Assembly: GCA_013433145.1 (NCBI GenBank)
Contig: CM024168.1
Location: 15,058,868-15,122,867, forward strand
DNA length: 64,000 bases
Direction of reading: 5' to 3'
Source of the DNA: Ascaris suum
Lineage: Eukaryota > Nematoda > Chromadorea > Rhabditida > Ascarididae
Of this stretch, positions 24,401-36,919 are shown in pieces. Each line of letters starts with the position of its first letter. Position 1 is the first letter of the stretch. The position numbers and the translations under genes are program-made. A model generated the notes under the pieces. The model was not told the origin of the DNA, did not search any database, and saw only the letters and a program-made list of their open reading frames with translations.

Positions 24401-26123
24401 TAAGAAATGAGTAAAATGTTGCGAGGAAATGAAGCAAATACTGTGCTTCGGCAACAACATCTCTGCCACTTTAATCTGGAAATTACTATAAATCGTGTGA
24501 AATATGTCGCACCGGTAAACATCCGCCCTCCCCCGAGGCCCTTCCTTTTAACATTATTTTATTTCACTTCCTCTACTCACTATCAATACTGGCTGCTGGA
24601 AGCACACATTAATGATAATGTAAAGTGCTTTCAAGAAATTTTACGTCATTGCAACAACCTTTGAATATCAATCTCCCTCCAAAAAATTCATCCGTAATGA
24701 ATGAATGGAAATTCGATAGCCTAATTTGCACATAAGATGCCTATGCCGCCTGAAGCACAATGAAACTCAACGAAAAAAAAGCTCTATGTAAAAACGAAAG
24801 TCTTGTAAAAAGAGCGTTTCCTTTGAAAGTAGATGGAAGAGGTGAGGAAGAAAATAGTAAAGACAAATGCTTCAAATTATGTCGTTTTCATATGAAGAAC
24901 TTTACCACAGATGTTTTTGTTTCCATTTGCAATTCTTTAATTGTTCAAGTTATTAGTGAAGCTAAGTTTCTGAAACGGGCAACGAATGGGGAGAAAGGTT
25001 AATAATAAAATTGCGAGAAGATTATTGACCGAATAAGTTATATTCATAGAAGATGATATGGCTTAACTCCCTAAAATCTAGAAAGAATGAAAAAAAAATG
25101 TTCTAAAGATATGAATAAAAGAGGAGAATTTTCCTTTCATTAAACGGAAAATTGTTTACGCATAATGAAGCCACCAATTTCGTATGTCAAGCAAATAATT
25201 TCTTACGAATTTGTATGGCGTATATAAAATTTTAATAATTCATCTATGCTATATGGGACATCACATGAGTGCCAAACGATTCTGCGAAAACTGTAACATC
25301 ATAAATAATAAAGTAATTGTGCATTCGGTTGGATATGGTACCATCACTAAACCGCATATTAGAGATTTAATTAGCATTTTAGTTATAATATTCAAAAACC
25401 TTTTTAAAGATGCAGCTCAAGACATCTCTGATGAGAAATTAGGACATGACTTAATGCAGTTATAAATGGAAGGACGGTCGCATGAAAACCATAGCAGTTC
25501 AATTTTGGAGCGATCACAATAGCGCTATCGTATTCTTAATATTCGACTTCTTAGAGTTTGGTTGCCAATCATATTTTCAAATAAACGAGGCTTTTTTTAA
25601 AAATGAGATCATTCCAACTCTAAAGTTATACGAGAGACAACTGAAGTACGCCTGATGTCTTTTTTTTTTTAAACAGAGTGCGTTCTTTTTCATTTGTTCC
25701 TTCACCAATAGTCTAATTTATATTCTCAATTAAGCGATAATAAATCATTCACGCATACGTTTTCTTTATTTCTAAACGAAACTTTTGGGAATGTCTTTCC
25801 ATAACGTAAATTTTTTATTTTTCATTTTCTGTAACTTAAATTTTTTTCATTATAGCTCAAATTCACATTACTAAAATAATTAAAGTTTGAGGGAATGAAA
25901 GTTATGGTTGTATTAGAAGGTATTATTCGATATACTCATAGATATGGCTCAAAAAGCGAGAATCAATGTTAAAATGGAACCTCTGAGTGAGGCTGCACCT
26001 TCGAGATACGTTTGGAGTGGATTTTCTTCTCTCCTGCGAAATATCTTCGAATGGATAGCGTCTCACTTCGAAAAATGGTCGAGATCGATGCTTGAACGAC
26101 TGTGAACGTAATGGTTGATGCAT
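15302..26123 (-). CDS. RGK-family (Rad/Gem/Kir/Rem) small GTPase, complete, eight exons
   Basis: Joining 25981-26123, 22842-23029, 21555-21706, 19696-19789, 18059-18138, 17444-17633, 16401-16555 and 15302-15412 gives 1113 nt, 370 residues plus stop, with matching phases at all seven junctions. Residues 1-160 are a Ser/Arg/Glu-rich extension containing RVRQF and SRGDSFRRKR, as in insect RGK proteins. The GTPase core has P-loop GATGTGKS (166-173), then LVSQFMTSE, a family hallmark. The G3 position reads FYEADPQN instead of DxxG, then come NKVD (269-272) and ISVALNHDVDDLL (298-310). The tail is basic (AAIRRFSQRKKK) with no CAAX prenylation site. RGK proteins bind the beta subunit of voltage-gated calcium channels at the plasma membrane and reduce calcium current; that role is inferred from family membership. 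The terminal GAG|GTTTGA could also be a donor, so a further 3' exon is possible. Confidence 0.9.
16194..16240. repeat. 47-nt hairpin in last RGK intron
   Basis: A perfect 14-bp stem (CTGGTAAATCTCGC at 16201-16214 with 16220-16233) closes a 5-nt loop. Outward pairing continues for seven more pairs with one T-G, giving a stem of about 21 bp. Confidence 0.85.
16401..16555 (-). CDS. RGK exon 7 (G5 and last helix)
   Basis: This exon encodes residues 283-334, including HYEISVALNHDVDDLLVGLI and AEIKESINPQRELANIENQQ. The SVAL motif corresponds to SAL/SAK of Ras-like proteins. The acceptor is GCATTTAG; the donor GTTTTC is weak. Confidence 0.87.
17444..17633 (-). CDS. RGK exon 6 (NKxD guanine specificity motif)
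   Basis: This exon encodes residues 220-282. It has LYLLLYSIDSRTSFKQAM, then MPIVMAGNKVDLERKRTVSK. The acceptor is TTCTTATAG and the donor GTGAGT. Confidence 0.92.
18059..18138 (-). CDS. RGK exon 5 (degenerate G3)
   Basis: This exon encodes residues 193-219: DSSENTVSINIGGQESEL, then KFYEADPQN. The acceptor is ATTTGCAG and the donor GTAAAT. EADPQ replaces the DxxG metal and phosphate motif of Ras. Confidence 0.88.
19696..19789 (-). CDS. RGK exon 4 (P-loop)
   Basis: This exon encodes residues 162-192: IYVLGATGTGKSALVSQF, then MTSECRNPFATEA. The chosen acceptor is GCATTGCAG, which gives the family-typical SFK-IYVLG join. The frame stays open upstream to about 19951, so a longer exon is possible. 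The donor is GTTAGT, phase 1. Confidence 0.85.
21555..21706 (-). CDS. RGK exon 3 (Ser-rich linker)
   Basis: This exon encodes residues 111-161, a Ser/Glu/Pro-rich linker (RSTSLSSNNDSLREPQPPST) ending in QGSFK directly before the GTPase fold. The acceptor is AATTATAG. The donor GTTCCC is weak, but phase 0 fits exon 4 exactly. Confidence 0.8.
22842..23029 (-). CDS. RGK exon 2 (conserved pre-GTPase region)
   Basis: This exon encodes residues 49-110, with acceptor GTTTCAG and donor GTGTTA. It contains EERFLKLPDSEDYKRVRQF and SRGDSFRRKR, the best conserved part of the extension in invertebrate RGK proteins. Confidence 0.85.
25981..26123 (-). CDS. RGK exon 1 (start, Ser/Arg-rich N terminus)
   Basis: This exon encodes 47 residues plus two bases. 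The peptide has RSQSFKHRSRPFFE, RRKSTP and RRCSLTQ, basic Ser motifs of the kind used for kinase and 14-3-3 contact in RGK proteins. The phase-2 end (AG|GTTCCA) joins exon 2 to make CSLTQ-R-NRAET. No other candidate on this strand fitted exon 2's phase. The ATG lies 19 nt after a TTTCAG acceptor. Confidence 0.7.
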
Positions 26124-26142
26124 TTCCTGGTAAGTATCGTTT

Positions 26143-26150
26143 CTGAAATT
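26143..26150 (-). promoter_or_regulatory. Candidate trans-splice acceptor of the RGK gene
   Basis: The minus strand reads AATTTCAG, leaving a 19-nt leader before the ATG. The leader is open in frame, so this may instead be an internal acceptor with a further coding exon upstream. Confidence 0.4.
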
Positions 26151-26198
26151 CCATATATAGAAGGAAAAATTCTGATTATATCAGACATCCTCATATAA

Positions 26199-26780
26199 TC
26201 ATATAAGACAGAGTCCATAGAGTGCAAAAATAGAGTCCAAAATCATATGAAAAATATTATGGTAAAGTTTTGTCATCGATAAAACCACGAGCAAAATAAT
26301 AGATTGCATTTGAAATAAATATTGACAAATTGAGGTAAGACAAGAAAACGGTAGAAAAAAGATCATTGTGACAAGAATAGTAACGAAAATAAAGGTCGGA
26401 TGAAAATATGAATGTGAAAAGATAATCACATAACAGAACAAGGTCTTACGATAAAATTGTACAGAAGCGTTGTGAAAAAATAATAAGAAGAGCAGAAGGA
26501 TAAGAAATATAGTGTTAAAACTAAGCATCGTTAAAATATTATAAGAAATAGGCTGTGATCGTAAGAGTGCTCGCATTTGTAATAGATCAAATTTGATGAA
26601 AAGCACAGCGAAAAAAGCTTTCTCTATTGGACGAAAGTAGTGGAAGATGGGATGTAGTTGACTAAACAGCATGCGACATATCCTAAAATTTACACAACAG
26701 GCGACGGATAGTGGAAATGATAAGAAAGCCTGAGTATATGTGGACAATGCGCGAGCGGCTTGCCAACTCTCGATTATCAA
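26199..26780 (-). other. Unassigned 193-codon open frame, hydrophobic
   Basis: This is the longest open frame in the window and lies on the same strand, just upstream of the first RGK exon. Its translation is rich in Leu, Phe and Ile, with several possible membrane spans (for example TIFLILLLFLLFF, FIFVTILVTMIFFLPF and QSIILLVVLSM). It opens with TTG and the first internal ATG is well inside. I recognise no family. A T-rich strand low in A can keep stops rare by chance, so coding status is doubtful. Confidence 0.2.
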
Positions 26781-29029
26781 GTTTACTTTTATATTTCGGT
26801 GGGTTAGCCACCCATCTGTCCAAAGAAAGATTTTCGACTAAACAAACTTGAGCAATACAAGAAATAGCCGATTTCCTTCCTCTTCATGCGAACACAATTC
26901 TACTCGAAGGTTTTTTATCCTATGAGAATGAATCTGATCTTGTTTTGTATTTAAATTTGCTTGTCACTTGGAAAATTTGCCCATTATGTGGGAAAATATT
27001 CCTGCAAGCCGGTACACTATCATTTCAACAAGGTAATCACTCAAATTTGATGTTCATTTCATCTAATAAACTCCTTCATTGAATTGAATTAAATTTATAT
27101 AATTACCATAAACGGTTGTTATTGCTTCTATGCCTCTTGTCATTGACACCATATCTTAATATTGTTTCATTTCATTCGTTTCATTCCGCACTTTTGTTTT
27201 TCATTTAATTTCAATGCAACTTTCCATTTTTTATAAACATATTTTTCTTATATTAATTTGACCACATTTTTGCATATATCTTATAGAATCTCTGCGAAGG
27301 TCTCACGATGGGCATTCGGCCTCGCGCGAGTATAAATTCTTAACTGCAATTTTTGATACACAAGGCAGCAAGCCGATTTCAAATAAGCGATCCGGAAAGG
27401 ATGTAGACAAAGACTGTGTAGGAATCAAAAACCCACTCAGAGCCAGAAGGAAACACATATAGCAGTGATGCAGTTATAAGCCGCTCCATCAAATGAACTA
27501 CATATATGAAAAGCTGTGAACATCATTACCGTCATCAGCTCGATTCCTTAGGTCTCGTCTCGGACATTACCGGCATCTCGAAGACAGCACAAGCATTCCC
27601 TTACGCGAAGCATTGGCATATAAAGTTCGGAAAATTGCCAGCAAATTCAGTATACAAGAACAATTGTTAGCAGGGAAAAGCGTATTTTCACAAAACTATG
27701 CCTCTCACTCACTCCTCTCACTCACTTCCCTCGCGTATATTCGTTGCCGCGTTCTTCTCTCCAAGCGGCATAACAAGTCCCTCCCCCTTCCTCCTCTTTC
27801 CATTAGCGATTCCCCAGCATGCACAAGTCTGTTTTGCCAAGTTCTGAACGCTACAGCCAGGGCTTATAAAATGGAAATACGGTAATTCACTAATGGAGTA
27901 GATTCGCTAAAAATGCACTGACTGAAAGATGAAATTAGGATCAAATGTAAAAGATATAGTTCTTAAGAGAATTATAAATTTAAGTCAAATTTGATCGGTC
28001 AATCAGATTTGAGTCGAAATTAAAAGTTCGCTAGCAATGAATTCAACTGTGCAGCCACATTTCTCTCTGCAAGAAGAATTATAGTATTTATTCACTTCCC
28101 ACTTCTCCTCAACTCCTTCCCCCCCTTAAAACGTGAAATTGGTGCCTGGTCTCGAACGTACGCCTAAAAGTATATGCGTGGAAGTTCTGCACTGCAATCT
28201 CGGAATTAATAGAAAAGTGTAAAGCGCCTTAGAGGTATAGATGCGTATGTGTAAATACTGCACCGATGTAGATTGCACTAAGCACGTAATTATCACCCAT
28301 GCAATGCATCATCTTCGCACTGCAACAATTGGCACCAATTCTGCGACGTAAACAATATTGCAACGAGGAAAACGAATAACAAGAAACGACTTATTAACGA
28401 TGACAATGCGATAAAATGATACACTTGGAGGAATGCAAATCAACTTAACAAGCATATGTAGGCATGGAAAACCAAAATCATGGACGACAAGGCAAAAGCC
28501 GCTTGAAATAACATACTTTGGCTGCATTATTTACTCAAATTGCTTGAACTAATCAGATGATCAAACGATCCAATGGAACGGTTGGATGAGATGATCCAGA
28601 GCCTAAGACTGATCGCTATGCGGTTAGCTCAAATGAGAGGGTATCTTCACTCTTCTTCTCAACCCATCCTCTCTAATTTCAGGGAAATTTGTGATTTTTT
28701 TCAGTGGTTGTGGACAATACAAGTCCAATTACAATTTCGGTTAACTGTTGTTATTTATGTGTTCTTCTGAATCTTTTTCATTATTTGGTTCTCCACCTAA
28801 TCTTCGGAAGTTTCCCGACGCAATATTTCCCTTCTGGTTAGGAAATGAAGCAAAAAATATATCTATCGACTGACTAATGCTCTACATCCTAATCAAAACG
28901 TCAAGACAGCATGAATATCAGGACTGTTGGTCGTATCGGTTTACCTGAATCAGTTATTGAGTGGCCTAAGCAAAAGATTAGTCATTCAGGCTACACGCGT
29001 GACACACAATATGCCTATTATGATGCAGA

Positions 29030-29063
29030 GGGGGAGGGAATGAGTGGGAGGAGGGGAGGGAGG
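29030..29063 (+). repeat. G-quadruplex-type purine tract
   Basis: Six G-runs of three to six bases are separated by A/T-containing spacers of 1-7 bases. An AG-rich stretch follows. Confidence 0.65.
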
Positions 29064-32000
29064 AAGAAAGAGAGGTGTGAGAGGGAAGAAATCACTTCTA
29101 ACCTTTCAGTGACTAGACAAGGAACATAGGCAGCTATATCAGAAGTAGGTCTGATTGAGCTGAAAAGGCAATAAAGGCAAAATTAAAAACGTTTGCAAAA
29201 AAAGGAGAGTTCTGGAAACGTATCAAGGCGTGCTTCTTCAAGCGTTATTAAACACAAGGAAAAACATAGCAGCGCACATGTCTACGAATGTAAACAACAT
29301 GTACACACACAGAACAAGGTTACAAAGGCGAATAAATTATTCAATACTGCCTTGCCAGCGTTTGAAAACCACCCTGATTGGAGCAATGATCATAGTCCGG
29401 CAATATCAACATCAGTCTAAGAATTTGAAAAAGCCAAACATTTGGATGGAATAAATCAATTCACGCAGCAATAGACCACAGCTGGTTTCCATCTTCATGA
29501 AAGTATCGTCATTATGTTTAAAAGCGCTTTTCCCGTTTTGTTTTTAATTGAAATACTGAACCAAAGATCCTTAAGGGTGCCAATAAATAAAAGGGCCGAG
29601 TTGGGCATCTCATGTTCGCCGATTTGTTCTGAACACGAGAAAAAACTTTTTTTTCTGCCAAATCACTTTCAAGATGGCTAATGTACCTACCATTTGCACC
29701 ATCGTTGGAAAACTCATTGATGAGAGAAGTTGAGTCGTTGTAATTGCCTAAAGATCTTGCAAAGAAACGTCCGTATATGTTGGACGAGGTCGTAAAAATA
29801 TTGTAACGACCTTGAGTGACCTTCAAACGAGATGAATATTGAACAAAGGAAGTCTTGAGGGTAGCTTTCCTATCACTCACTATATGAAATGTTCTAACAA
29901 TTCAAAAGCTCATTCTTCCTTGCCTAAAGTGGTAGTCTTCCTCTTTGAATCCGCAAAATTGTCGCAAATTATGACACAACGTTCGTTTATCTCATAATAA
30001 GGGGCAGCAAGTTGAATGTCTCCATCCGACTCACAATTCAAACGCTACGTGCACTAGTGGGCAAAAGGATAGCATACCAATGATTGCTTTAGTGGATTTT
30101 GCAATAATTGCGCGAGTGGCAGCTAAATCCTTCGGGGATACTTACGTCACATGATGATGAAGCACATGAGAAAGCTCGTCAAATATGCTGGCACGACACG
30201 CGCTTTTCTAATTCATCCATGTGACTAAGCAGTTATCACCGATAAAAAATAATAAAGCCTGCAAGTTAATGCTTCCAAACTTCAAATGAATCGATAATTC
30301 TTACAAACCATGAAAAGGAGATTCGTCTTTTTAGGATCCAATCGATGCAAAGAAAAAGAAGGAAAATCCTCACCGACATAAAATACACGCGAAAATTTCT
30401 TGGTATTTTCAAATGTCTATAGCCTCTCAAATCGATGGATCAACTTAAAAGATCCTGAAGGATGCCATCATATTCTGCTTATTTCACCCTTACAAAGTAT
30501 TGTTTTTCTAACTGCAATTGTTTCCACGCTGAAATTACCTAAAAAAAAAAACAGACCGACATACGCAAACATGCATACACTTGCCACATCGTGCTTCACA
30601 ATTATAAATATGCAAATGCACGTATAAAGTATTTAATGATAACAATAAAACTCTAAGCGTCATATTAAAGTGTCGCTAAGGTATAAGTGGTAAAAATCAA
30701 GTTCATGCATTAACTTTCACTATCATTCAATGAAAACGTAATTGTTGGAAGCGCAATCGTTGCAACATACTCTAGTTGTTTTACCGATTCTCATAGAGTC
30801 ACTAAGATCACCATCATCTTACACATGAAGCATTTTACGATCGACTATGTCGTGTCATATGCGAATTCGCAGTCATCATAATGCCGATCGTTCGGTAATA
30901 CAGATAAGTGTTTTCCACGAGAACGCGTAAATACTTAGCAATATGCATGTAATAAACAACCATTTGCATTTAACATACGAATAAGAAATACTTCTATGAG
31001 CAGAAAGAAGAAGTAGCACTTAGAGCGACGAATATTATCAGTATACTCATAGGGGTCGCACCGTATTGCACGTTTTATTGCAATTAGAATGATGCCTATT
31101 GCAATATTTTAACGTGCAAATTGCAACTGCAACATTGGAGTATTGCAATGCTGCATTTTAAATATAAATTTACAATTCGTCGAATAGCACAACGGTGAAC
31201 TTTATTTAACGGCCGATTAAACGTGTCGAATTTCTGCAGTGGAATATTTTTACGATGAACAAATTGATGTAAAATTCCAGTTATTGATCAAATCACAAAT
31301 TATAGGCTCATATTTTAAAAATCGAAAGACTGGGAACTTTTTGAAGTACTTCGAGTTCGAAAGCACCTAGCAGAAAGTTATGAAACTATTCTGGAAAAAA
31401 GGAGATTTTTCACCCAGATACCGAAATAAGAAAATCCACAGCGGGCAAGAAACTTCTCGTTGACAAAGGCTTCAGCGACATCATTAGTCGTGCTAAGAAT
31501 AGATGAAAGCCGGATATAAAGAAAACAGGAAATCATGATTACGCATAACCGGATACAGAAGCAATATCTAGCTACCAGAAGCAATATCTGAAGCGCAATA
31601 CTGCATAACAGTTGATGAAGAAATAACTGATGCGCTAATTAACGACATTTAGTGCAACGATACGAAGCATTAAAATGATGGCATATCCGTTTCACTGATG
31701 CGAAGAAGTATTCGGTTCGTGAAATGTTCGGCTAATTACATACGATCAAATGAACATAACCTGCATATAAACGGACCGAGAGAGAGGGATATGAAGGAAG
31801 GGTTAAAGAGGTTGGCAATGGGAGAGATTCAGTTATAAAATTTTACCTCGAGATACGATATTCGTACACATTAAAACATGATCGATGTAAACGCACCACT
31901 AATTTCATTTGTTGATCTCGAAATATTGTTTAGGCTGACGCTCAACACTCTACCAGTCCATTGTTGTGATTTTGCCGACGGTCACTATGAAGAAATCATC

Positions 32001-33677
32001 TTCGGATCGAAAATGGCAGAAATCTTTCCGACAATATGACTGTATTTTTTGAACGATATCACAAGGTCTCTTTTAAAATTTAGTGAATCATATAAAACTT
32101 CCCAAAAATTTTTGCACCATCTTTCCAAAGTTTCACGATCATGAAGAACTGTAGGATGATCCGCTCTGTTTCGCTGATCTTATCCGATGCCTGCCTCAGC
32201 CAGCATCGGTTTAAATATCTGCACTTAACAAAATATACAGAGGAATGTACTAATAGCCATGCACTCGAAACTGGACAACGTTCAGTCATTGTTTCGTCGA
32301 TGGGAGAAGGTTCATATGGGAGAACTTTCCACTATTAATAGCATTGCTTTAAAAAAGTCGCTATTCCCAATTTTCTTCCTTCATAACTTCAAGAAGACGA
32401 ATTCGATGAAAGACAGAATTCCATAAGCCAACTTTTAGTCCGCTTTCATTTATATTCATTGATTATCAATCACATAAGTGAGTACTACAATAACTTAGTT
32501 ATGAGTATTCAACGCGTATTCGCCAAAGAGTGATGTGATTAACGCATGCTTGAGTGCACAGATTTCAACGGAAAAGAAGACACTGAAAACGGTTCTGGAA
32601 GCTATAAATACAGGAGTACTATTTAATCTATGATAGATTGACTACTAGATTATGCATGGGAGTCTGCTTAAAACCGGAAATCTAATAGAGATAGGCCGGA
32701 GTCTAGCATTTGAGCAGGGTCACTATTTACTCGCAATGCGCAAATGGTCGATTAAGCGGTTTAATCGGCTATGCTCATCTCTGGGACAAACTCTCGAGGA
32801 CTACATTTGCAATATTTCATTACTTCTTTAAGTCAGTAGAACTTCTATCGTTATAAAACAATGAAGAAATCAGTAATTGTGGCATATTATGAAAAGGAAA
32901 AAAAGCAAAGTAAGACATTCAAAAATCGCCTTGCAAGCTTCGCATACTTTTTCTCATATGTGATGCTAATTTTTGGCACTATTCCAGCACATAATGAGTG
33001 AAAGAAGTATAAATAGGCAAAAGCAGAAGCGTAATAGCCTGGGAAGTCATCTATTGACTCTAACGAATTATCCACCTCAATCAGTCGCCACTATGATTTA
33101 AAAGGGGTAGCTTTTCAATATTCCTGGTGAATATCCTCATATATCAGCTTCCAGAAGAATCTTGAAGTATTATAATAACTAACTACTGAAGGGAAGACGT
33201 CGATTATTCTGAGTTGTTAAAACTACCAAAAGGTGGTGCGATTTATAAATCCCCGGCGCAATAAAACGGATAATTGCAAAGGATACGGGTTGACTGTCTC
33301 TCGTACATGTTGTTTCAGAACGTTCAGAAAAGAAGAACAATCCAAAAAACATTTCGAATGATAGCTTCAGAGTTTGCAGTGATGATGAAAAGTATATAAT
33401 AGAGCAAATTAACGCACTTTCAGAAGTTCGATTGATCCAAATAATTGCTGAAGAAAAACGAAAACCATGTGGTACGCCTTTACGTGGTTTGATAAAGCTA
33501 GCTTCTCTAAGCGAACGCAAAAATGCCATCAAAAAACAGAATCGTTTTTTGAAAGACACCATCCTAATCGACGAGATAGGGCTCTAATGCCGGGATCAAG
33601 AAATACACGAATTACTTCACATATTTACGACATAAGCCGAGGAAAAAGCGAAATGGGAATGATTGAGTGAATGAGGA

Positions 33678-33694
33678 GGGGGGGGGGGAGGGGG
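33678..33694 (+). repeat. Poly-G tract (G11 A G5)
   Basis: This is the reverse-complement arrangement of the C-run/TCCCC tracts at 6118 and 7989. A further ATGGG follows. Confidence 0.9.
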
Positions 33695-36600
33695 ATGGGA
33701 AGGTGGAGGAAGTGGAGAGAGACGCTAACCTTCTTAACAACGAACCAAAAGGATCTGATGATCTTTAATGTGTTGAAAATATATTTTAGGCGTACGTCAG
33801 TTGGTTGTTTATGAACATTCATCCCACCTTTAATCGAGCAGTGATGAAATAGTAGGACTCTGCATTAAACATAAGACTTTTTACTGCCTGATGCTCAGCA
33901 GCAGAACTTAATAGCGATGTGTGATTGAGAAGTTGTAACACAGCTGCAGCGCTAATATTTTCAGTGGCACTCAGCGGATTGCCGACTTATCCCACTATCG
34001 ATCGGGCTCATACTATGATCCGTGTCATATACCAGTTAGCTGATTTGTTACATACAAAATGCTACTATGCGTATAACAGATTCAATCAGAATATATTTTG
34101 TGGTGTAGTTGCTCGAGCAAATGAATGGTAGACCAGATGCATCAACAACTCCAGATTTCAAGTGGTTTCTGGGTCCGATTAGCACAAGCGAAAAAAAAAA
34201 ATATAAAGAAAGAGATTGATGACTTACTTTGCTGTAATAACGGTGATAAATGTTGCGAAAGAAATATTGAAACGGTCTTGTCGGTCGATCACCTAAGCAT
34301 AATTTGAGCATATTTGTACAATATTAGCCGCATAAAACAATTTCTAATGTTCGACACTTTGAGCATAATTAATCAATTGAACGTGTCTTGCAGCAATATT
34401 TCAATCTGGCATACTAAATAAGATGGCTCTAAAATTTTTGTTTTTTAGTTTATTTTATAGCCGATTGGGAAGTTCTTCGATCTACGAAAAATTCGAATGT
34501 CACATCCAAAATTCGTCGCTTTATAAAATATTGGTCGTTTTCTTTAGCACAGAAAAAAATCACTGAAGAGATCGAACGTTTTAAAGTGAAAAAAGCTTCA
34601 AGAGCGATTATCTCTGACATAAAACTACAGAGAAATTGTTTGAGTTTTCACAAGGGATCACAAGAGAAGCATGAAAAAAATTCGTTTAAGAAATGCGTTA
34701 TGCTCAAGACAATTAATCAACGGTTGGTATGAAAAATGTTAGAGAATATGTCTGAATCGTCGTGTGCATTTTTGGTGGCATTCTTTATGGGGGTTTTTCT
34801 GGCCATCATTAGAAAAAAAGCGTCTGGTTATAAATTGGTATAGCAATCACGGATGTCATGCTAACTTTGCTACAAAAGCGCGCAAGCTTCTCTGATAGTC
34901 ATGCACAACCAGTTATACATATTATGGGCGTTTCATGAAAATGCTCAATACAGAGGAAAAAAAAAAGAACAGTGACAAAAACTGACAAAAACTCGAAAAA
35001 AATTCAGTGTGGGATTTCCTCTTGTTGAAATAATGCAGACAGCTTGTTGAGGACTAACATGAAATACTTCTGAAGAGCATAACAGCATTTGAGGACACCT
35101 TTAATTTGCATTAAAATTCGAAATACATATGTTGAAATTTTACCCACAACAGGAAAAATCACCGATAGAATGAAGGTGGTGGATCCTTTTTGCTGCATAG
35201 GGGCGCTTGAAACGAATGCTTTTAAGCTGGTAATTCATTTCAGTTCTCTTAGGGCAATCGCATGACTGTACTTACATTCTGTTCTTTTTTCATTCTAACA
35301 ATGGAGGCTTAACCGTAGAAGTAAGCAATTACGACAATTCAGCAAGAAGAAACTCCGCTTATGCTCGTGATCCTCTCTTTGAGCGGAATAACGCAATCAA
35401 CGTAACCTTGGCAATCATATCTAATTATACGTACTCTCACCCAACCAACACGACCTTTTCTTAAAAACCTAACCTAACCACTCAATCTGTTCTGAGTAAA
35501 CTAATATAAATGAGGTGATCTGACTTAAACAACCCAACCAAATCAACCTAACCTATCTTTAGTAATTTGGCTCTTCTAAGCAAACCTTATTTCGACGCAA
35601 CATAATCTAATTCAGGCAACCTAAACTAACCACTCAAATGTAGGCAACTTTTCCGAATTAGCCTGTCTTTTTAATGGATGCACATTTAAGCGCATAGTCA
35701 ATAATGTTGCACAAAAATATCCCCTATAAAAAATTCATTTCATTCTACAATGATAATCCATTACTTCCTTAATTTTCTCACAAATTACTCACCTGCTCAC
35801 CAGTTACGATCCATAATCCAATTAATCGAAAACGATCGGATTGAAATTCGGATTTTTCAATAAGAAAAGGGAAATTTCTATAGGTTTGCAGAAAATCGCA
35901 GGAAATTGAATAAAAAATTTGCATAATTTACAAGGGTACTCTTCCTTCTTTGTTTCGCCATCGAAGCTTTTCCCTGAATTAAAGGTTAGCGCCAACTCTG
36001 AACTCTTGTGGCAATTTCTGCAGTGCAATGATTCTGACCAAGCACAATAGGGAACGAATAATTTTAAACACGAAAATGCAACTTAGCGGTGATTGTGTTA
36101 TCTGGTTCATAGCATCAATCAAACGATGCCAAACGGTATGCTAGATGCACTTCAATGAACAAACGATTATGACTCATCTATTTCATTGAGTCATAATAAA
36201 CTGGAGAATCACGCAGAAAACTAATCTCCTAATTTCTAGGATTAAATCCTTATTTTCCCGGACTATTCCTTAAAGCCTCAGGAAAGAAAAAATTCTTAAG
36301 CATTCTTAAACTACAATCTCATTCTTTGGAAGTAAGCTACTTTTGAATTAATGAACTCTTTAAGCCATAGGACTAGTCTTCGAGGGTTTCGATAAACAAT
36401 TCTCACAGAACAGGTTGCTTGAAGAGATCCGGTTATCCAAGTACGCTCCAATAAACAAAAGATTCCGCTAAAGAATCAAAAACAAAAGGAAAATATTATC
36501 TGATCAGTAATTATCAGGTCGCCGGAATATAATTTCTGTGCTACTTAATCACCTCACAAATCCATAATCAACGAAGCCATTTTTACGCAGTAAAAAAATG

Positions 36601-36898
36601 GTGACAACAAATCCTCAATGAGCGAAAGGGAAAACGACTATTTCTAATCATCCCTATTAAATATTGCGCTAATTTTAATTATCCATACTTCTGCTTGGGA
36701 GAAATAAAATGGCAAAGTAAGAAGAAGACAACAAATATCTCCTCACCTTACTCGAATTTCCTGTTTTTTACAGAAATATCAAAGTGAGTGAGGCAGCTTT
36801 CGAAATTTTGGAGTTGTTGACTCCATTATCTGTTCATTTCCTCCCCAAGTAAACATTTCAAGGAATGGCTCTAAAATATCGAGACGCCACCGGTGCCT

Positions 36899-36919
36899 GG
36901 GAGTGGGGAGGGGGGGAGG
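36899..36919 (+). repeat. G-quadruplex-type motif
   Basis: The run begins GGGAGTGGGGA and continues with G7 and GG. It shares GGGAGTGGGG with the tract at 63055. Confidence 0.7.

Noticed and set aside
28573..28640. Short amphipathic frame MERLDEMIQSLRLIAMRLAQ as a first exon
   Set aside because: The donor is weak (GTATCT) and no matching second exon was found.
35440..35640. AACCTAACCTAACC-rich stretch as an internal telomere
   Set aside because: Only two or three CCTAA units are in a row and they are not the nematode TTAGGC unit.
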